A DNA stretch of 64,000 nt from Nematopogon swammerdamellus. Lineage: Eukaryota > Arthropoda > Insecta > Lepidoptera > Adelidae. Position 1 is the stretch's first letter. Every line of letters begins with the position of its first letter. The notes beneath the pieces are model-generated. The model worked only from the letters and a program-made list of their open reading frames with translations, had not been told where the DNA came from and made no database searches. The stretch is taken from NCBI GenBank assembly GCA_946902875.1, contig OX336348.1, forward strand, positions 17,881,741-17,945,740, written 5' to 3'. A program made the position numbers and the translations under genes. Positions 33,031 through 44,292 of this stretch are shown piece after piece.

Positions 33031-33105
33031 CATTTAGCGTAGTTTGTCGCTATCAGCCTAAAGAGTTGATGGTTCGGGGTTCGAATCCCACTTTCGTATG
33101 TTTTT
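33031..33105 (+). ncRNA. tRNA-like 3' half with B box and T-run
   Basis: GGGGTTCGAATCCC (about 33075) is a perfect Pol III B box with a partial T stem, followed by TTTTTTTTTTTT, a Pol III terminator-like run. No convincing A box or acceptor stem is found upstream. Best read as a tRNA-derived remnant. Confidence 0.3.
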
Positions 33106-33798
33106 TTTTTTTTGCTTTTTTATTATTTTAATTATTAAAATGATTGTGGCTTATGTAACTGATGCGTGATTCTAATTTTTTATTTTTTATTATTTTACCT
33201 AAATAACATTTTATTGTAATTTCTTCCAAATTATTTTAGTTCATGTACTTACCACTTTTTATAAACCTCTAAATAGACTATCGATGAAAACTAAAATAAA
33301 AATAGGTAGGTAGGTAATAGGTAGATAGGCATTTAGGTATGTATGGCAAATATCATAGCAACATAGGTACCGGCCGGCGCGCGCGGCGCGCGCGGCGGCA
33401 GCATGGCACGGTGCGGTGGGGTGCGGTGCGGTGCGGTAACTCAGTAGCAGCGTGCCACTCACGCATGCAAGCAAGCAATAACAAGCCGCTCCTCCGCGCC
33501 GCGCCGCGCCGCCGCGTCGTCTCCGCTCCGCGCCACCACAGTGCCGCCGCCACCGCCGCCCCCGCTCCGCAGCGCGCCGCTGTTGCTAGGCTACTTTTAT
33601 TTAGGCACGGTTCTATAGTCCTTGCATCTCAAGCGCAGACAGCGTTATACCACAGTACCTATTAGTTATTCTGTGGTTATACCAACGAAAGCCATGCGTA
33701 TAACGCCCCGTCAAGTTACGTACCGGAGCGTATACTGATAGATACCACAGAAGAGAGATATTACTGATACGGTCGTACTGTATACTGGTACGGAAAAT
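33106..33798. other. Unassigned interval with a GC-rich patch
   Basis: 33375-33600 is rich in GCGC, GTGCGGTGCGGTGCGGT and CCGCCGCC steps, giving open frames on both strands that show no family resemblance. No gene called. Confidence 0.4.
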
Positions 33799-34169
33799 GA
33801 CACGGTGGCAACATCACCTACAATACAACATCCGAGATGTCAGCTCGTAACAACTGGTGAAGTAGGTGCTATGTCAGTGCTTTTCTTCGGTCGTACCGGC
33901 TTCACTGAACTGGACGGAAAAAAAGAAGGGAGTCATATCCCGAAATAGTTTGTATTTTCCGTCCAGTTTAGTGTAGCCGGCACGACCAAAGGGAAGCACT
34001 GACATGGCACCTAAGTTCACCCGGTGTTATGGGCTGACATCACGGATGTTATAGGTGATATAGCAAACTGTGTCAGTTTACATAAAAAAATCCCTCAGTC
34101 GCCTTTTACGACATGCACGGGGAGAGATGCAGTGGGGCTATTATTTTAAATTACCATCCCACACGGTAC
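33799..34169 (-). mobile_element. SINE on the minus strand with a second SINE fragment inserted head-on
   Basis: The outer minus-strand copy (33799-33951 and 34091-34169) runs from the SINE tail to CCGTGTGG-type head sequences. After AGTCATATCCC it is broken by a + strand 3' fragment (33952-34090, GAAATAGTTTGT to CATAAAAAAA), and then the outer copy resumes at TCCCTCAGTCGCC. The repeated (A)TCCC is a short target duplication. Part of the outer body is deleted. Confidence 0.7.
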
Positions 34170-35690
34170 AAATATACCTAACGTACCTATCTTTTTTCCA
34201 TTCGATCCAAACACAGAAGACAGAAATGACGACCGACACGCGGGCGCAGCAGGGCAGGAGCGAGCAAGCGAGCCCGGAACTAAAATTGTATCTAGTATTG
34301 AAGTGCCTGCTAAATTGACGAAGGCAAAAATTTTACCCTTCCGACTGAAGAATTACGTCAATAATTTCATGTAGGCGTTTTTTGTTTTTTATTTTTATCT
34401 CCTTTCGTGGATAAAATAATAAAAAAAATTGAATAGAGTTTTCTCAGAGCTTTGTGACCTTTGAATCGGTGGTATTGTAAAATTGTAATAATACACACAT
34501 ACTCAGATTTTCAAAAATTCATGCTTTTTTTGTATATTTTTAATTTTATGTTTATTACTTACTTTTACTCATTATTAAAAAAACCAGCAATGCACTTTGT
34601 TGGTAAGGAACCAAAATATAGGTTGGTATTTTTTTAATTTTCTGAATGTGTGTCAATTGGTCAGTTTTGGACCTTCTTTGTCGCACTTTTTGCATGTTTT
34701 GCGTATTTGGCGTTTGTCACCGCCTTAACACAAAAGATGACATAACACGAGTTTTATCACTTTTGGAGGTCACCTAAAGGGGTATCTGTAACTTCACGCA
34801 TGTGAAGACAACTTGTTCGCCCCTGACCTACACCCCCGCTTACAGATAAATACTAGAAAAAATTAACTATAATCTAAAATGTTAAGTACCTTAGTTCCAC
34901 AATGTTTAAATATTATAATTAAAAGATGGTATTATAAAACTAATCATAGAATTTGGGAAGTATGTTTGAGGCAATCAGTTGACGAATTTTTTTCCGGTTT
35001 GGAAGTTGTAACTTTTCAGTATACAACACGTTTAATACAATATCTTTCATTTGTTTTCTATTACCAGCACGGCCTATTTTTAACCGAGTTCAAAAAAAGG
35101 AGGAGGTTCTCAATTCGACTATATTTTTATTTTTTATGTTTGTTACCTCAGAACTTTTATCTTTTGCCTCCGTCCAGGTGATTCTGGGATGTCATCAATT
35201 TGAGGCTCATACATTTCTTTGGTCTGCTTACTGACTTCATCATCATTAAGAAGTATATCATTGTTTTTATGTCTATTTTATAAAATATGTATTGGAATAA
35301 CAAAGCCACATCTTGTTTATAAGACTATACAATTATAAAAATATTGGAAGTATAAAGTCACAACTGTTTGAATGGCTTTGTCTCTCCAAGATAAATATGT
35401 GCTCAAGAAATAGGCATAAGTGTGCTAAATGTGACTTTGTCCGTCCAGAAATCTTGAAAAAGGTCATATTTACTTTCACGGCTTTGACACTCCAACTTAG
35501 AAACACTCCGCGCGGGGGCGACGGCGCAACTGACCAATGAGACTGTGTCGCGCCAAAAAACTCACTAAAATGACCCAAAATGACAAAGACACTATTGCCA
35601 TCTGGCGACTTATAATCTGAATCTAATGGGAGCCTTTGTCCCACCAGAAAAAAGAGTGTTTTTAGGGCACTTTTGCATATTTAACTCATT
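34170..35690. other. Unassigned AT-rich interval
   Basis: Short open frames (34879-35181 on +, 35333-35644 on -) have no recognisable domain. The stretch GGAGGAGGTTCTCAATTCG (about 35098) recurs in part near 9610. No gene called. Confidence 0.4.
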
Positions 35691-35694
35691 TTAC

Positions 35695-35960
35695 GAAATT
35701 TTGTAAGTTATGCCCTTGTCTTACCGAAGGTGCGACTAGTTCTGTGGAGGAAAGATTTGCAGAACCGGTTGGTACGCATCCGCGGTAAGTCCAACGTGTA
35801 GGGATGCAATCCCTGCCTAGTGTGCGTTGTGCGGGGGCGAAAGGTAAAGGGCGGGATCGCGTTGAACAGCTACTCATCCGAGCACTCTTCGTGGAGTACT
35901 TGCTTGGAGTACTGCTCGCACGTGTGGGAATACAAGTTAAACGCAATACAGAAATGAATG
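35695..35960 (-). pseudogene. 3' fragment of a Jockey/CR1-type element
   Basis: GCAGAACCGGTTGGTACGCA, TCCAACGTGTAGGGATGCAA and GCGGGATCGCGTTGAACAGC match the blocks at 11275-11390. On the minus strand they encode the RT C-terminal tail (YRGCVPTGSANLSST). Only this part survives. Confidence 0.65.
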
Positions 35961-36047
35961 TAATTGGTGATTTTTCAATAGTTATAAATTAATATTTAGC
36001 AGAGCAATAATTTTAAGTGTGGTCTTCGCAACTACCCACAGTTTTCC

Positions 36048-36696
36048 GTTGACTTAGAAGCTTAAATTTTTTACACCTCTGAGGAAACGTAGGCCTTAGT
36101 ATTTGATATTAATTTAAACTTGATACCCGTTCCTGAGAAAAAAGGTCTTGACAGACAGACAGACAATCAGCCAGCCGGACAGACAGACAGAGAGACGGAC
36201 AACAAAGTGATCCTATAAGTGTTCCGTTTTTTTCTCCTTTGAGGTACGGAACCCTAAAAATTTATGAAAACTCTTAAAACTCCTAAAAAGACAAATTGGT
36301 CTAAGCGTCAAAGAGATGATGCGCCAAGACTCATTTTGTCAACCTCGGTAGCTCAGTGGTGCGATCGATCGACTGTCGGTCGTAATCATAAGCACACCTG
36401 GGCGCGGTCAGTAATTGGATGGGTGACCGCGTGACCGTTGGAGGCTGACATATTGATGCTCTAGAAGGTGCTAATCTTGATGGTGTTGAACTTAATGAGG
36501 ATGTTTCTGATGTTGACAATGATGATTGCCTTAATAGTGTTGAAAATAATGATAAAGATGTTATCATTATTGTGATCGTGATGATGATGTTAATGATGAC
36601 GTTGCTTACTCCCAAAGAGTTTGTATTACGTCGCTGCGCTCCAGCGACGTAATACAAACTCTTTGCTTACTACTATGATGACGATGTAAATTCCAG
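36048..36696 (+). other. bt: Cassette 1 upstream intron with repeat end and 5S-like fossil
   Basis: Homology with cassettes 2 (57944) and 3 (61713) starts here at GTTGACTTAGA. It holds a repeat end with CAGACAGACAGACAATCAGC and GAGGTACGGAACCCTAAAAA. A SINE-head fossil (36343-36453) follows, with TAGCTCAGTGGTGCGATCG and GGATGGGTGACCGCGTGACC, then GAT-rich sequence and the acceptor TTCCAG at 36696. The same order precedes exon 1 in all three cassettes. Confidence 0.75.
36611..36662. mobile_element. 52-bp palindromic insertion with 9-bp target duplication
   Basis: TTGCTTACT stands at 36602-36610 and 36663-36671. Cassettes 2 and 3 have a single TTGCTAACT here. The insert is a perfect hairpin: CAAAGAGTTTGTATTACGTC opens it and the complement closes it at 36665. 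It is a very small palindromic element, present only in cassette 1. Confidence 0.75.
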
Positions 36697-36836
36697 TTAA
36701 ACCTCGCATCGACCGGGCGTACCCCCACTCGCTCGAGGTTCTTCAGGGCAAGCCTATCTTCTTATACATGAATGTGGTGGGATATCCAGCGCCCACGGTG
36801 GAGTGGTTCAAGAAATGGAAGGAGGAAGAGACAGAG
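36697..36836 (+). CDS. bt: Twitchin/projectin-like, cassette 1 exon 1 (Ig domain, first half)
   Basis: Acceptor TTCCAG before and donor GAG|GTTAGT after. The exon starts with 2 nt completing a split codon (phase 1) and adds 46 codons: KPRIDRAYPHSLEVLQGKP, then PAPTVEWFKKWKEEETE. It is the first half of an I-set Ig domain, with the conserved Trp (VEW). Giant proteins of this kind lie along the thick filament in muscle, carry many Ig and Fn3 domains and usually one kinase. It is the most diverged of the three exon-1 copies. The partner exon lies 18.7 kb downstream. The name (Drosophila bent, projectin) rests on domain wording only. Confidence 0.8.
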
Positions 36837-37239
36837 GTTAGTTCCATTTCAAAAACGTATGGGTTCGAAAATATGATAGGCTCTCATCATGGATGCAGCA
36901 AGTGATGTCAGGAGAAATTGGTCAGGTTTGTAATGGTCGTTTGAGCTGGGCGTGGGTAAATGAGACGGCTGAGTAGTATATGACAGTTTAATTGCACGAT
37001 TTCAAGTGACAAACACGGATCTTTTAGACATTCCCTTAACCTAGCTAATCCTAAGATTCCTAAATTGCACACTCTTACTGAAATTCAATTACCTAAAGCT
37101 AAATTAACCTAAACACGTTGAATGCAATGTAATACCCTAAATCTAAACTCAATCTTAACCTAAACACAAGCATGAAAAGTATTAACACAAACAAACTAAA
37201 ATAATTAATCTTAACCTAAACTTATCCTAAGGGGCGCCA

Positions 37240-38830
37240 GACGCTCTTGGCAATTGGGCGAGCGTCAGCCCGTATATTCCAGGCTAGCTTTCTGTGGAAT
37301 AGTCCTGGGATCAATTTAGTAAACTTTGTATTTCATGTTTATTTCTGTCAGAGGAATCGGCCCTCTTTTCTTTTCAAACAGATTGCACTACAAGTTGTCA
37401 TATAGTGCGGGGCCTAGACCCCCCGCTACGTAGATCGTCTTCCGTTTAGGCCAAGATCCCCTGTAAAAATTGACTTACTGTGTATCTTATACCGTCAACC
37501 TCCGGCGGCACCGACCTATCGTAGGATCCCGTCGCCGCGCGTCGACTACTCCGGATCGCGCGGACGTACGGATCCCCCGCCGCCGCCGTGCGCATTGGAG
37601 GATGGCGGGAGGCAAGGTTATATAAGCTCCGGCGCGCGGCTGTCGGTCACTTTAGTACCACAGCAGCCGCCCCGACTACACCTCCTGCCATCTACTCCAG
37701 CGCCCGCGGCGGAGGCCGCCTGCTGTGCCCGGTATTTATTATTGCACCTTAGTAGACTTCCTCTTACTTACTATTCCTCCTTGCTTGCTTAATTACATGT
37801 TACTGCTCAAGATTGCTTCTCCTTGTCTCCCGCGCACGTGGTTTAGCCTCACCACCACGTGCCGGCCCTAACTGTAATTACTGTACCGCGGTTGGTCATC
37901 TGCCTTCCAGCCGCGGTCGCTTCGGCGGGGGGCTCGCCTCAGGGCTCGCCGCTGCTGTCCTCCAGAAACCATGCTTCGGCGGGGGGCTCGCTTCAGGGCT
38001 CGCCGCTGCTGTCCTCCAGAAACCATGCTTTCGGCGGGGGCTAGCCTCAGGGCTCGCCGCTGCTGTCCTCCAGAAACCATGCTGTCGGCGGGGGCTCGCC
38101 TAAGACCTCGCCGCTGCTGCCACCTGTACAACGCTTTGGGCGGGGCTCGCTGCCGAGCCCACGCTTCCCTACTGCGCTTTGGTGGAGGTTAGCCTCTCGG
38201 CTAGCCGCTGTGCTGCTGTACCTCGTTCGACCCGGGCTTACCTTCTTGGTTCGCTCACGCCGCTAGTGCCTGCTGGGACTCTGTCTGGCCCGGCCACGTG
38301 TGAGACCTACCGGAGACTGCCCGCCTATCGCCCGCCCCGCCTGCGGCGTGTCGTAGGACGCTCCCCCTTGGACGGGCGGGTGCCTCCAATTGCGTCCATG
38401 CAGTCTTGCCGCCCTACGGCAAGGTATCTTTCCTGCTGCAAGAAGAAGCCGCTGCACGGCCTTCGGCGGGTGCGCCTACCGCTCTCACCGCATCTCGAAA
38501 CCTGTCTTTGTAACCTGCAACTCCCCCGAACCTACCGGGGAGACCCTCGCCACATCACATCACAGCTAAGTGCTGTGCCGCTGGCTCCGCTACTCTCACC
38601 CCGATTGCTTAGCCGTAATAGTTAGGCTCAACCAAGACCTAGGAACTAAATTCTCTAACTGTGCATCTTAACGTAATAGTAACGTAATTAGACAGTAAGA
38701 TAATACTATAATTTAATAAACTTGTTAAAATAAAGTCTGAACGTCTCGTCATTGACTTCACCCTTCCCAAGATCCAGATACCATGCTCGTGAGAACCCGA
38801 GCCTGTAACCACTGAGAGGCTAATTGCGTA
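37240..38830 (+). other. Candidate LTR-like block with core promoter and poly(A) signals
   Basis: TATATAAG at 37619-37626 lies 30 bp before an initiator-like TCAC (A at 37649), a Pol II core promoter spacing. The GC-rich transcribed part follows, then AATAAACTTGTTAAAATAAAG near 38716, two possible poly(A) signals. This U3-R-U5-like order would suit a long or solo LTR, but no second copy or clear TG...CA ends were found. No gag or pol is adjacent. Confidence 0.4.
37915..38160 (+). repeat. About 57-bp minisatellite, four copies
   Basis: Copies of CTTCGGCGGGGGGCTCGCY, CAGGGCTCGCCGCTGCTGTC and CTCCAGAAACCATGC at about 37918, 37974, 38030 and 38087. The last is degraded. Open frames across it are repetitive and not called. 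Confidence 0.8.
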
Positions 38831-39514
38831 CTTAACCAGAGTCACGCTCTGTAAGGTGTGACAATACGTGGCACTAAAACGATTGCTAGCAGTCCAGAGG
38901 GTTGCGCAGCAGGGCACGGGAAGGTTCGAGAACGAGACTCTGCCTAGACTTCTTCGCTTCTGGCCGGCGCGGTCATCGACCGCCGAAGAACGTTCTCGAA
39001 CCACGTGGCCGGATATATTCCCGCGCTTCGATGGCGGCCCGCTCGGCCGTTCCACCGCGTGTTCGGGCCACTGGATCTAAGCTGCTCGACCTTCTGCGCC
39101 TGTTCGGCCGGTCGTGAATCACCGGATGTGGGTGACTGTGCCGGGCTCGGACGAGACTGCGTATTACTGGAGAGGAACTTAGCTGTACGGTCATGGCTGA
39201 GACGGGAGCACTGGTCTGGCCACCGCGGGAGCTCGGCCTCGTTGTCCGCATCTCAAGAGGGCGTGTCGGAAGGCCTGTAACCACATTCGCGTAGTATTAT
39301 TTCAAACCCTCGCCTATTCCTTTGTAGTTTCCTGGTTTGGCTCCTAGCGACAACGGTGAAGTAAATATAACACTGATCTCGACACTCACCCTCTTGGTTG
39401 CGTTTGGAGTCGCAGGATCTCTCTCGCGATGGCTGACTCACCGTATTCCGCTCGACCGGTGATTCAATCTTATTACTCGAAAATTTCTCCGCGATTTCTA
39501 CCGTACTCGTTCGA
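38831..39514. other. GC-rich interval, no recognised gene
   Basis: GGTTCGAGAACGAGACTC (38922) and GAACGTTCTCGAACCACG (38988) form an imperfect inverted pair. Open frames on both strands have no recognisable domains. Confidence 0.35.
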
Positions 39515-40836
39515 TGGCTGCCAACACCGAGTATACAGACGGGAGTGGCAACCGTCGAGCGCTAGTATATAGGAAAATTAGCCGCTTTTAAGTGCATTAT
39601 GCCCAAGATATAGCGGTGTCTGCGGGATCGACCGTCAGTGCGCTCGCGACTTGGGAACGAAGAACTAGTATATGTGCACTACGCAAAATGGCGAGTTGTG
39701 CAGTTCGTACGTGTCGAAGGAGCTCAAGATCATCAGGAATGAAAAAAGATGGCGTAACCTTTCATAATTAGGTCATTTTAATGATAATACAATGCTTAAA
39801 GCGTGAAAAATACAAAAATTCCGCGAGTTAGGAGCACGAGCACGACTGCGCGCCATACCGGGCGCGTACACATGATAGGCAAATTTGACAGACTGGAAAG
39901 AAATTTGAAATCAATTATTGTATATGGGTGTTGTTAGTTTTTTTATGGCAATGACATGGATGAATTCAATTTATAATATGTATTGTTATTATTTCATTAA
40001 TATCACGTTTTCTATTTTTTATACATATTCATATTCATCTGATATAATTATAAAACAAATATACCTATACAAAATTAATATATTGTATATTATATTCCTT
40101 TATTTCACATTTAAAATGTTCATATTTATTTTACATATATTATACAAAAGTAATAAAAATACACAAAATTAATACAAAAATTAAAAACGGTAATACCGCC
40201 GGCGGCGGGAGACAATCCTCCAAGCGCCCCGGCGGGTGCAGGCCTAGCTTCGAGCGATGGGTGGTGGTACTAGACACGTAGGCCCCCACCACCCCCATCT
40301 CGGAGAGCTCCGTATCCGCCGGACTGCACGGCGACGTCACGCAACTCTTCGATGCTTCTTCAGCCTCGTAAGTGCGTCGCCGCCGCGTACTGTACCACCC
40401 GGTAGCGAGGACTGAAGACGGAGCACGAGACCCCGATAGCCCCAAGCAGGTCGGGTGGTAGACGTCGTCGTCCCGCCGTTGGTGGTGTGACGGGAGCGCG
40501 TCGTTGGTTCGCCGTCGTCGCCGGCAGACGCGGGCGATGGAAGCGACGGACGAACCGTGGTGGAAGGGATGCGCCGTCGTGGAAGAAGTGGCAGCTCTAC
40601 GTGACTGGACCCGGGGACTCCGCGAAGAGGGCGAGACGGCGTTGGTCGGACGCGCGCCGACGCGCGGCGCAGCGGCGGTGGCATATGATTATTATTATCT
40701 ATCGGTGATAGGAATAGGTAGGACTTATTTACCTAAACTTCGAGGAACAGAGTAAAAAATTTGAGACTTCCCTACGAAATGTTTCCGGTTTAATCATATT
40801 CATGGTGTTTTAATTTCACGATTTTAAAAATTCTGT
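39515..40836. repeat. Left inverted arm of a 15.9-kb segment (partner 54829-55418)
   Basis: ACACCGAGTATACAGACGGG through GCGTACACATGATAGGCAAA (39515-39985), then, after a 0.7-kb insertion, AGGAATAGGTAGGACTTATT to TTAATTTCACGATTTT (40684-40836). All of this is the reverse complement of 54829-55418 at high similarity. Confidence 0.8.
39986..40683 (-). mobile_element. 0.7-kb insertion in the left arm: AT-rich part plus GC-rich part
   Basis: The matching place in the right arm (about 54955-54965) reads straight through. Read on the minus strand it has a GC-rich, possibly coding, part (40683 to about 40195) and then an AT-rich part, an order expected for a 5'-truncated non-LTR element. The frames there match no family I recognise. 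Confidence 0.5.
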
Positions 40837-41447
40837 TAAGTGCGAGTTTACTCGCGCACGAAGGTTTCCGTATCTATCCGCTATTATCCGCCTATGTACA
40901 AAAATCGTAACCAAGCTTCGTAACCAAGTCTTCGATCATCATAAAAAATATTAAGATTCCGCATGTCAGGGCGATTCGTGCCCCACCAAAAATACGTGCA
41001 ATTCAAATAATATTACGTGCATCGCCCGCTCATTCTGCCATCGACCGCCAGCGCGAGAGCACTTGCTTCAGCGTCTTCAATATTACGCAAATGCCGGCTT
41101 CAGGCCTCTGCATAGTATACGAGAGCATCTGGCATTATATTTCAAGAGTGAAAATCCCTTCAAATACAATGTTTTATAAGAAAAAGTAAAAATTTTCACT
41201 TCATACATTTAATGTGTTTTGATTAAGTGGAGATGGCTTCTTTAAAATTATGTATATTTTTTTACGTCACCACCTTTGAAAACGGTAACACTGGATTCCC
41301 AAAAGAATTCTTTTATAATATAAATATAGATATATTTTACTATATTAGATGGTAATTTGAAAAGCTACAATAAAATCAACAAAATACCAGAACCCTTACA
41401 TGATTTTTATTTACAGATTTTTGCTTGTGTTTTCTTTCTGTTTTTTT
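40837..41447. other. Unassigned AT-rich interval
   Basis: No gene or repeat family recognised. Confidence 0.35.
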
Positions 41448-41720
41448 TTATTGAAAGCGCGACCTGTGGCGCCGAGGCACCCATGAGATGTCTAAGGACG
41501 CCCATGGACATTTGGTCGTATGCGGGGGTTGCGAATGCCATGCCGGCCCGACAGGTGCCTACTCACGCCCCTCGAAGGACCCGAGACTGTACTTGGGAGG
41601 AAATATATAGACAGGAGAGCGTCCCAGACTTTACCGGTTCTATAGAGGAAAAATCTGCAGAAGAGGTTGGTACGCATCCACGGTAATTCCAGCGTGTGGG
41701 GATGCAATCCTTATTAACTT
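41448..41720 (-). pseudogene. 3' end of a Jockey/CR1-type element with tail
   Basis: A T run (41443-41450) marks the minus-strand tail, followed by TTGAAAGCGCGACCTGTGGC. It then runs through CATGCCGGCCCGACAGG and CAGAAGAGGTTGGTACGCAT. It encodes the C-terminal RT tail in broken frames (LFCRFFLYRTGKVWDALLS). It gives the uninterrupted reference for the insertion at 10793-11082. Confidence 0.7.
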
Positions 41721-42147
41721 CCTAATTCCTCTTTTCAAACAATTTCCCTTTTAAAAGCTGATATTTGGCAGAGCCATCCCACAGGTGCAAGCAGTACTCC
41801 AAGCATGACCTGATTTGCGATTTGTGCAAAAGGACTTAGGTGCACAAGAAATTTACGTGTTTCTTTCTTGGTTGGTTCTTGTTTGATTCTTACAGATTTT
41901 GAATAACATATTTATTTGCTTTATGAAACGTATATGACAAAGTGGTTCAAAAATCTTAACATCAAAGGGAGGAATACGAAAATATTAAAACTGGTCTCGT
42001 TTAAATAGTTAGTGAGAAATTATTATTTAGGTTGACTGCAAAATTAAGTTTGTTTGTAATATATTTACGTATCAAAAAGGTGATGAGTGGAGGTGAGAAA
42101 TGTTTTTCTTTTATAACCAGTTTAGTGGTTTAAAAAAAATTACCAGG

Positions 42148-42198
42148 GTTAATTTATAGAAGATGCGTCACTACGCTCCGCATCTTCTATAAATTAAC
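42148..42198. repeat. Perfect 20-bp hairpin
   Basis: GTTAATTTATAGAAGATGCG and CGCATCTTCTATAAATTAAC around an 11-nt loop TCACTACGCTC. The loop core resembles that of the hairpin at 36613 (GCTGCGCTCC). The rest of 41721-42821 shows no gene. Confidence 0.75.
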
Positions 42199-42821
42199 CG
42201 TAACCTAATAGGGACCATGTCGAGGCAGCCCGTGTCGTTTTTGCATACATGTCTATTCAAAATCAATGTTTTTGTAGCTAAAAAAAGTAAAGATTTAATT
42301 TTGCATGAAAGATTAAAAATTAGAAGTTGTATGGAAACCTGTTTCTTTTTTTAAGTAATCTAAATAAATTACGCGTCTGGCAAAACATTATTTTACTAAA
42401 ATTTCTTTTTTAACTTCAGTCTACACTATAAGCTTATTAGCAATTTGCTAGCAAACTTCCCCACTTCAAAGCCACGGCCCCGTCGTATTTGTGCGGAACC
42501 CTCGGTTTGTGGGTTGGTCAACTTGGTCTGTGTTTTTAATGTTAGTAACATATTGGCTTTATTTCTAGTAGACACTTCACACTATTAAAGCTAAAATTTA
42601 GATATTCCTTTCATTATTGTCATTTTGAGAAAGAAAAACAGGAGATGAACGAATGATTTAATAATCTTAATTTAAGCACATCTGTCAAATTTTAGGTGAT
42701 TTTAGTTGCAAGTGATATAAGACACGTCTACAGTCGACATAAATTGACAAATGCGTTTGAAATTTTTATAAAATAATTCACTCATCGTCCATAGGTTTTC
42801 TTTCACAAATAAATGTAAATC

Positions 42822-43085
42822 GTAAAACTGTAGGTCCCTTCCCTCCTAATCATACTTGGTGGTAGGGTTTAACCCGCCCGGGTTGGTACCACCGCACTGA
42901 ATGAAACGTCGGTTGAAACGGCTATGTAAATAGTTTGTGTTTTCCGACCAGTTCAGTGTAGCCGGCACGATCAAAGGGGGAAGCACTGACATGGCACCTA
43001 GTTCACCCGGTGTTATGGGCTGACATCACGGACGTTGTAGGTGATGTAGCCAACCGTCAGTTTCCATAAAAAAAATAACGAAAAA
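42822..43085 (+). mobile_element. 5'-truncated SINE
   Basis: Starts at CGTAAAACTGTAGGTCCC, just after the B-box position of the full copy at 43748. It carries the complete body and tail to CCATAAAAAAAATAACG. A run of tail-shared words (CACCCGGTGTTATGGGCTGA) confirms the family. Confidence 0.75.
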
Positions 43086-43747
43086 AATTGCAATAAATGT
43101 TTTTAATAAATAATTTAATAATAAGAAGTAAAAAGCCACCTCCATAGTTTTGAGCCGTTGAAGCAAGCGGCAATTTATCGATCGACTACGTGCGACATTC
43201 GCTTGTTTTGGAACACGTAAATGTTTGCGTGGAGCGTGCAGGCAAGCGATACGGGATTACTGCGCGTGGAAAAAGGATGACACAATATCACTGCGATCTC
43301 TTGAGATGGTCGGTCCTGTATTACGCGATACGCACACTACCATAACCACGGTGTCTCGTTTTAGTAATAAATCAAAGAGATTAAAAAACCAGGTTATAGA
43401 GAGGACAATGGGAACATTTTCATATAAACCTTTTGAGCTCAAGATTATAATACGCCATCTAGCTTTGAATAGCAAAAACATGATGTAATATAGAACACAT
43501 AATTAGAACACATTTCATCTATCGGTCGATAGATGAAGCCAATAGTCTAATAGGACGAGAGCCAACGACCAAAATGATAGTTGATTTTATATGAGCGATA
43601 ATATCGTTAAATTTAATTTACTATTCCGTTTTGATCAATTGACCCAAATTCACTTGTAAAAATGATTTTGAGACTGTTTGAGCTATAATATTACGTGCTG
43701 AAATTGAAAATGAAATTGCCGTTTCTAAAAAACTGACCACTTGTATG
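43086..43747. other. Unassigned interval
   Basis: A frame at 43225-43488 (+) has no known domain. CATCTATCGGTCGATAGATG near 43515 is a small palindrome. No gene called. Confidence 0.4.
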
Positions 43748-44150
43748 TCAGCCTCGATAGCTCAGTGGTGCAGACAGTCAACTGTCGCTATTGAATGTTA
43801 AGCAACGCTGGGTGCGGTCAGTACTTGGATGGGTGACCGCTGACCGTTGGAGGCTGACCGAGGTTCGGATTCCTCGTAAAACTGTAGATCCCTTCCCTCC
43901 TAATCTTACTTGGTGGTAGGGTTTAACCCGCCCGGGTTGATACCACCGCACTGAATGAAACTTCGGTCGAAACGGCTATGTAAATAGTTTGTGTTCTCCG
44001 ACCAGTTCAGTGTAGCCGGCACGATCAAAGGGAGAAGCACTGACATGGCACCTAGTTCACCCGGTGCTATGGACTGACATCACGGACGTTGTAGGTGATG
44101 TAGCCAACCGTGTCAGTTTCCATAAAAAAATAAAAATAAAAATAAAACTT
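43748..44150 (+). mobile_element. Full-length SINE with chimeric tRNA/5S-like head
   Basis: A box TAGCTCAGTGG at 43758-43768, B-box-like GGTTCGGATTCC at 43862-43873. Between them is a block like the 3' half of 5S rRNA: TTAAGCAACGCTGGGTGCGG, TCAGTACTTGG and the C-box-like GGATGGGTGACC (43827-43838). The body shared with the other SINEs follows, with an A-rich tail to about 44150. This is the best copy for defining the family. Confidence 0.8.
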
Positions 44151-44292
44151 TGAAAGTGGCTACCTTTTTTTTGCGTAGGAATTCCAATTTCAAATATTTT
44201 CTGTTATAAAGGCAAATTATTCTTTTTTCAAAATCAGTTGTTCATTTGTTTTCCCACCGTTCGGTTTTTTTTACATCGCTGGTTCTGTGACC

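Noticed and set aside
33339..33665. 108-codon frame in a GC-rich patch
   Set aside because: Low-complexity Arg/Ala sequence from GCGC and CCGCC runs, open on the other strand as well, no domain or splice context.
1..36047. Further twitchin/projectin exons upstream of 36697
   Set aside because: I looked for Ig/Fn3 wording (KPRID, WKKPEDDGG, YEFRV) in translations of both strands and found none, so the 5' part of the gene must be outside the window or in diverged exons that I cannot see.
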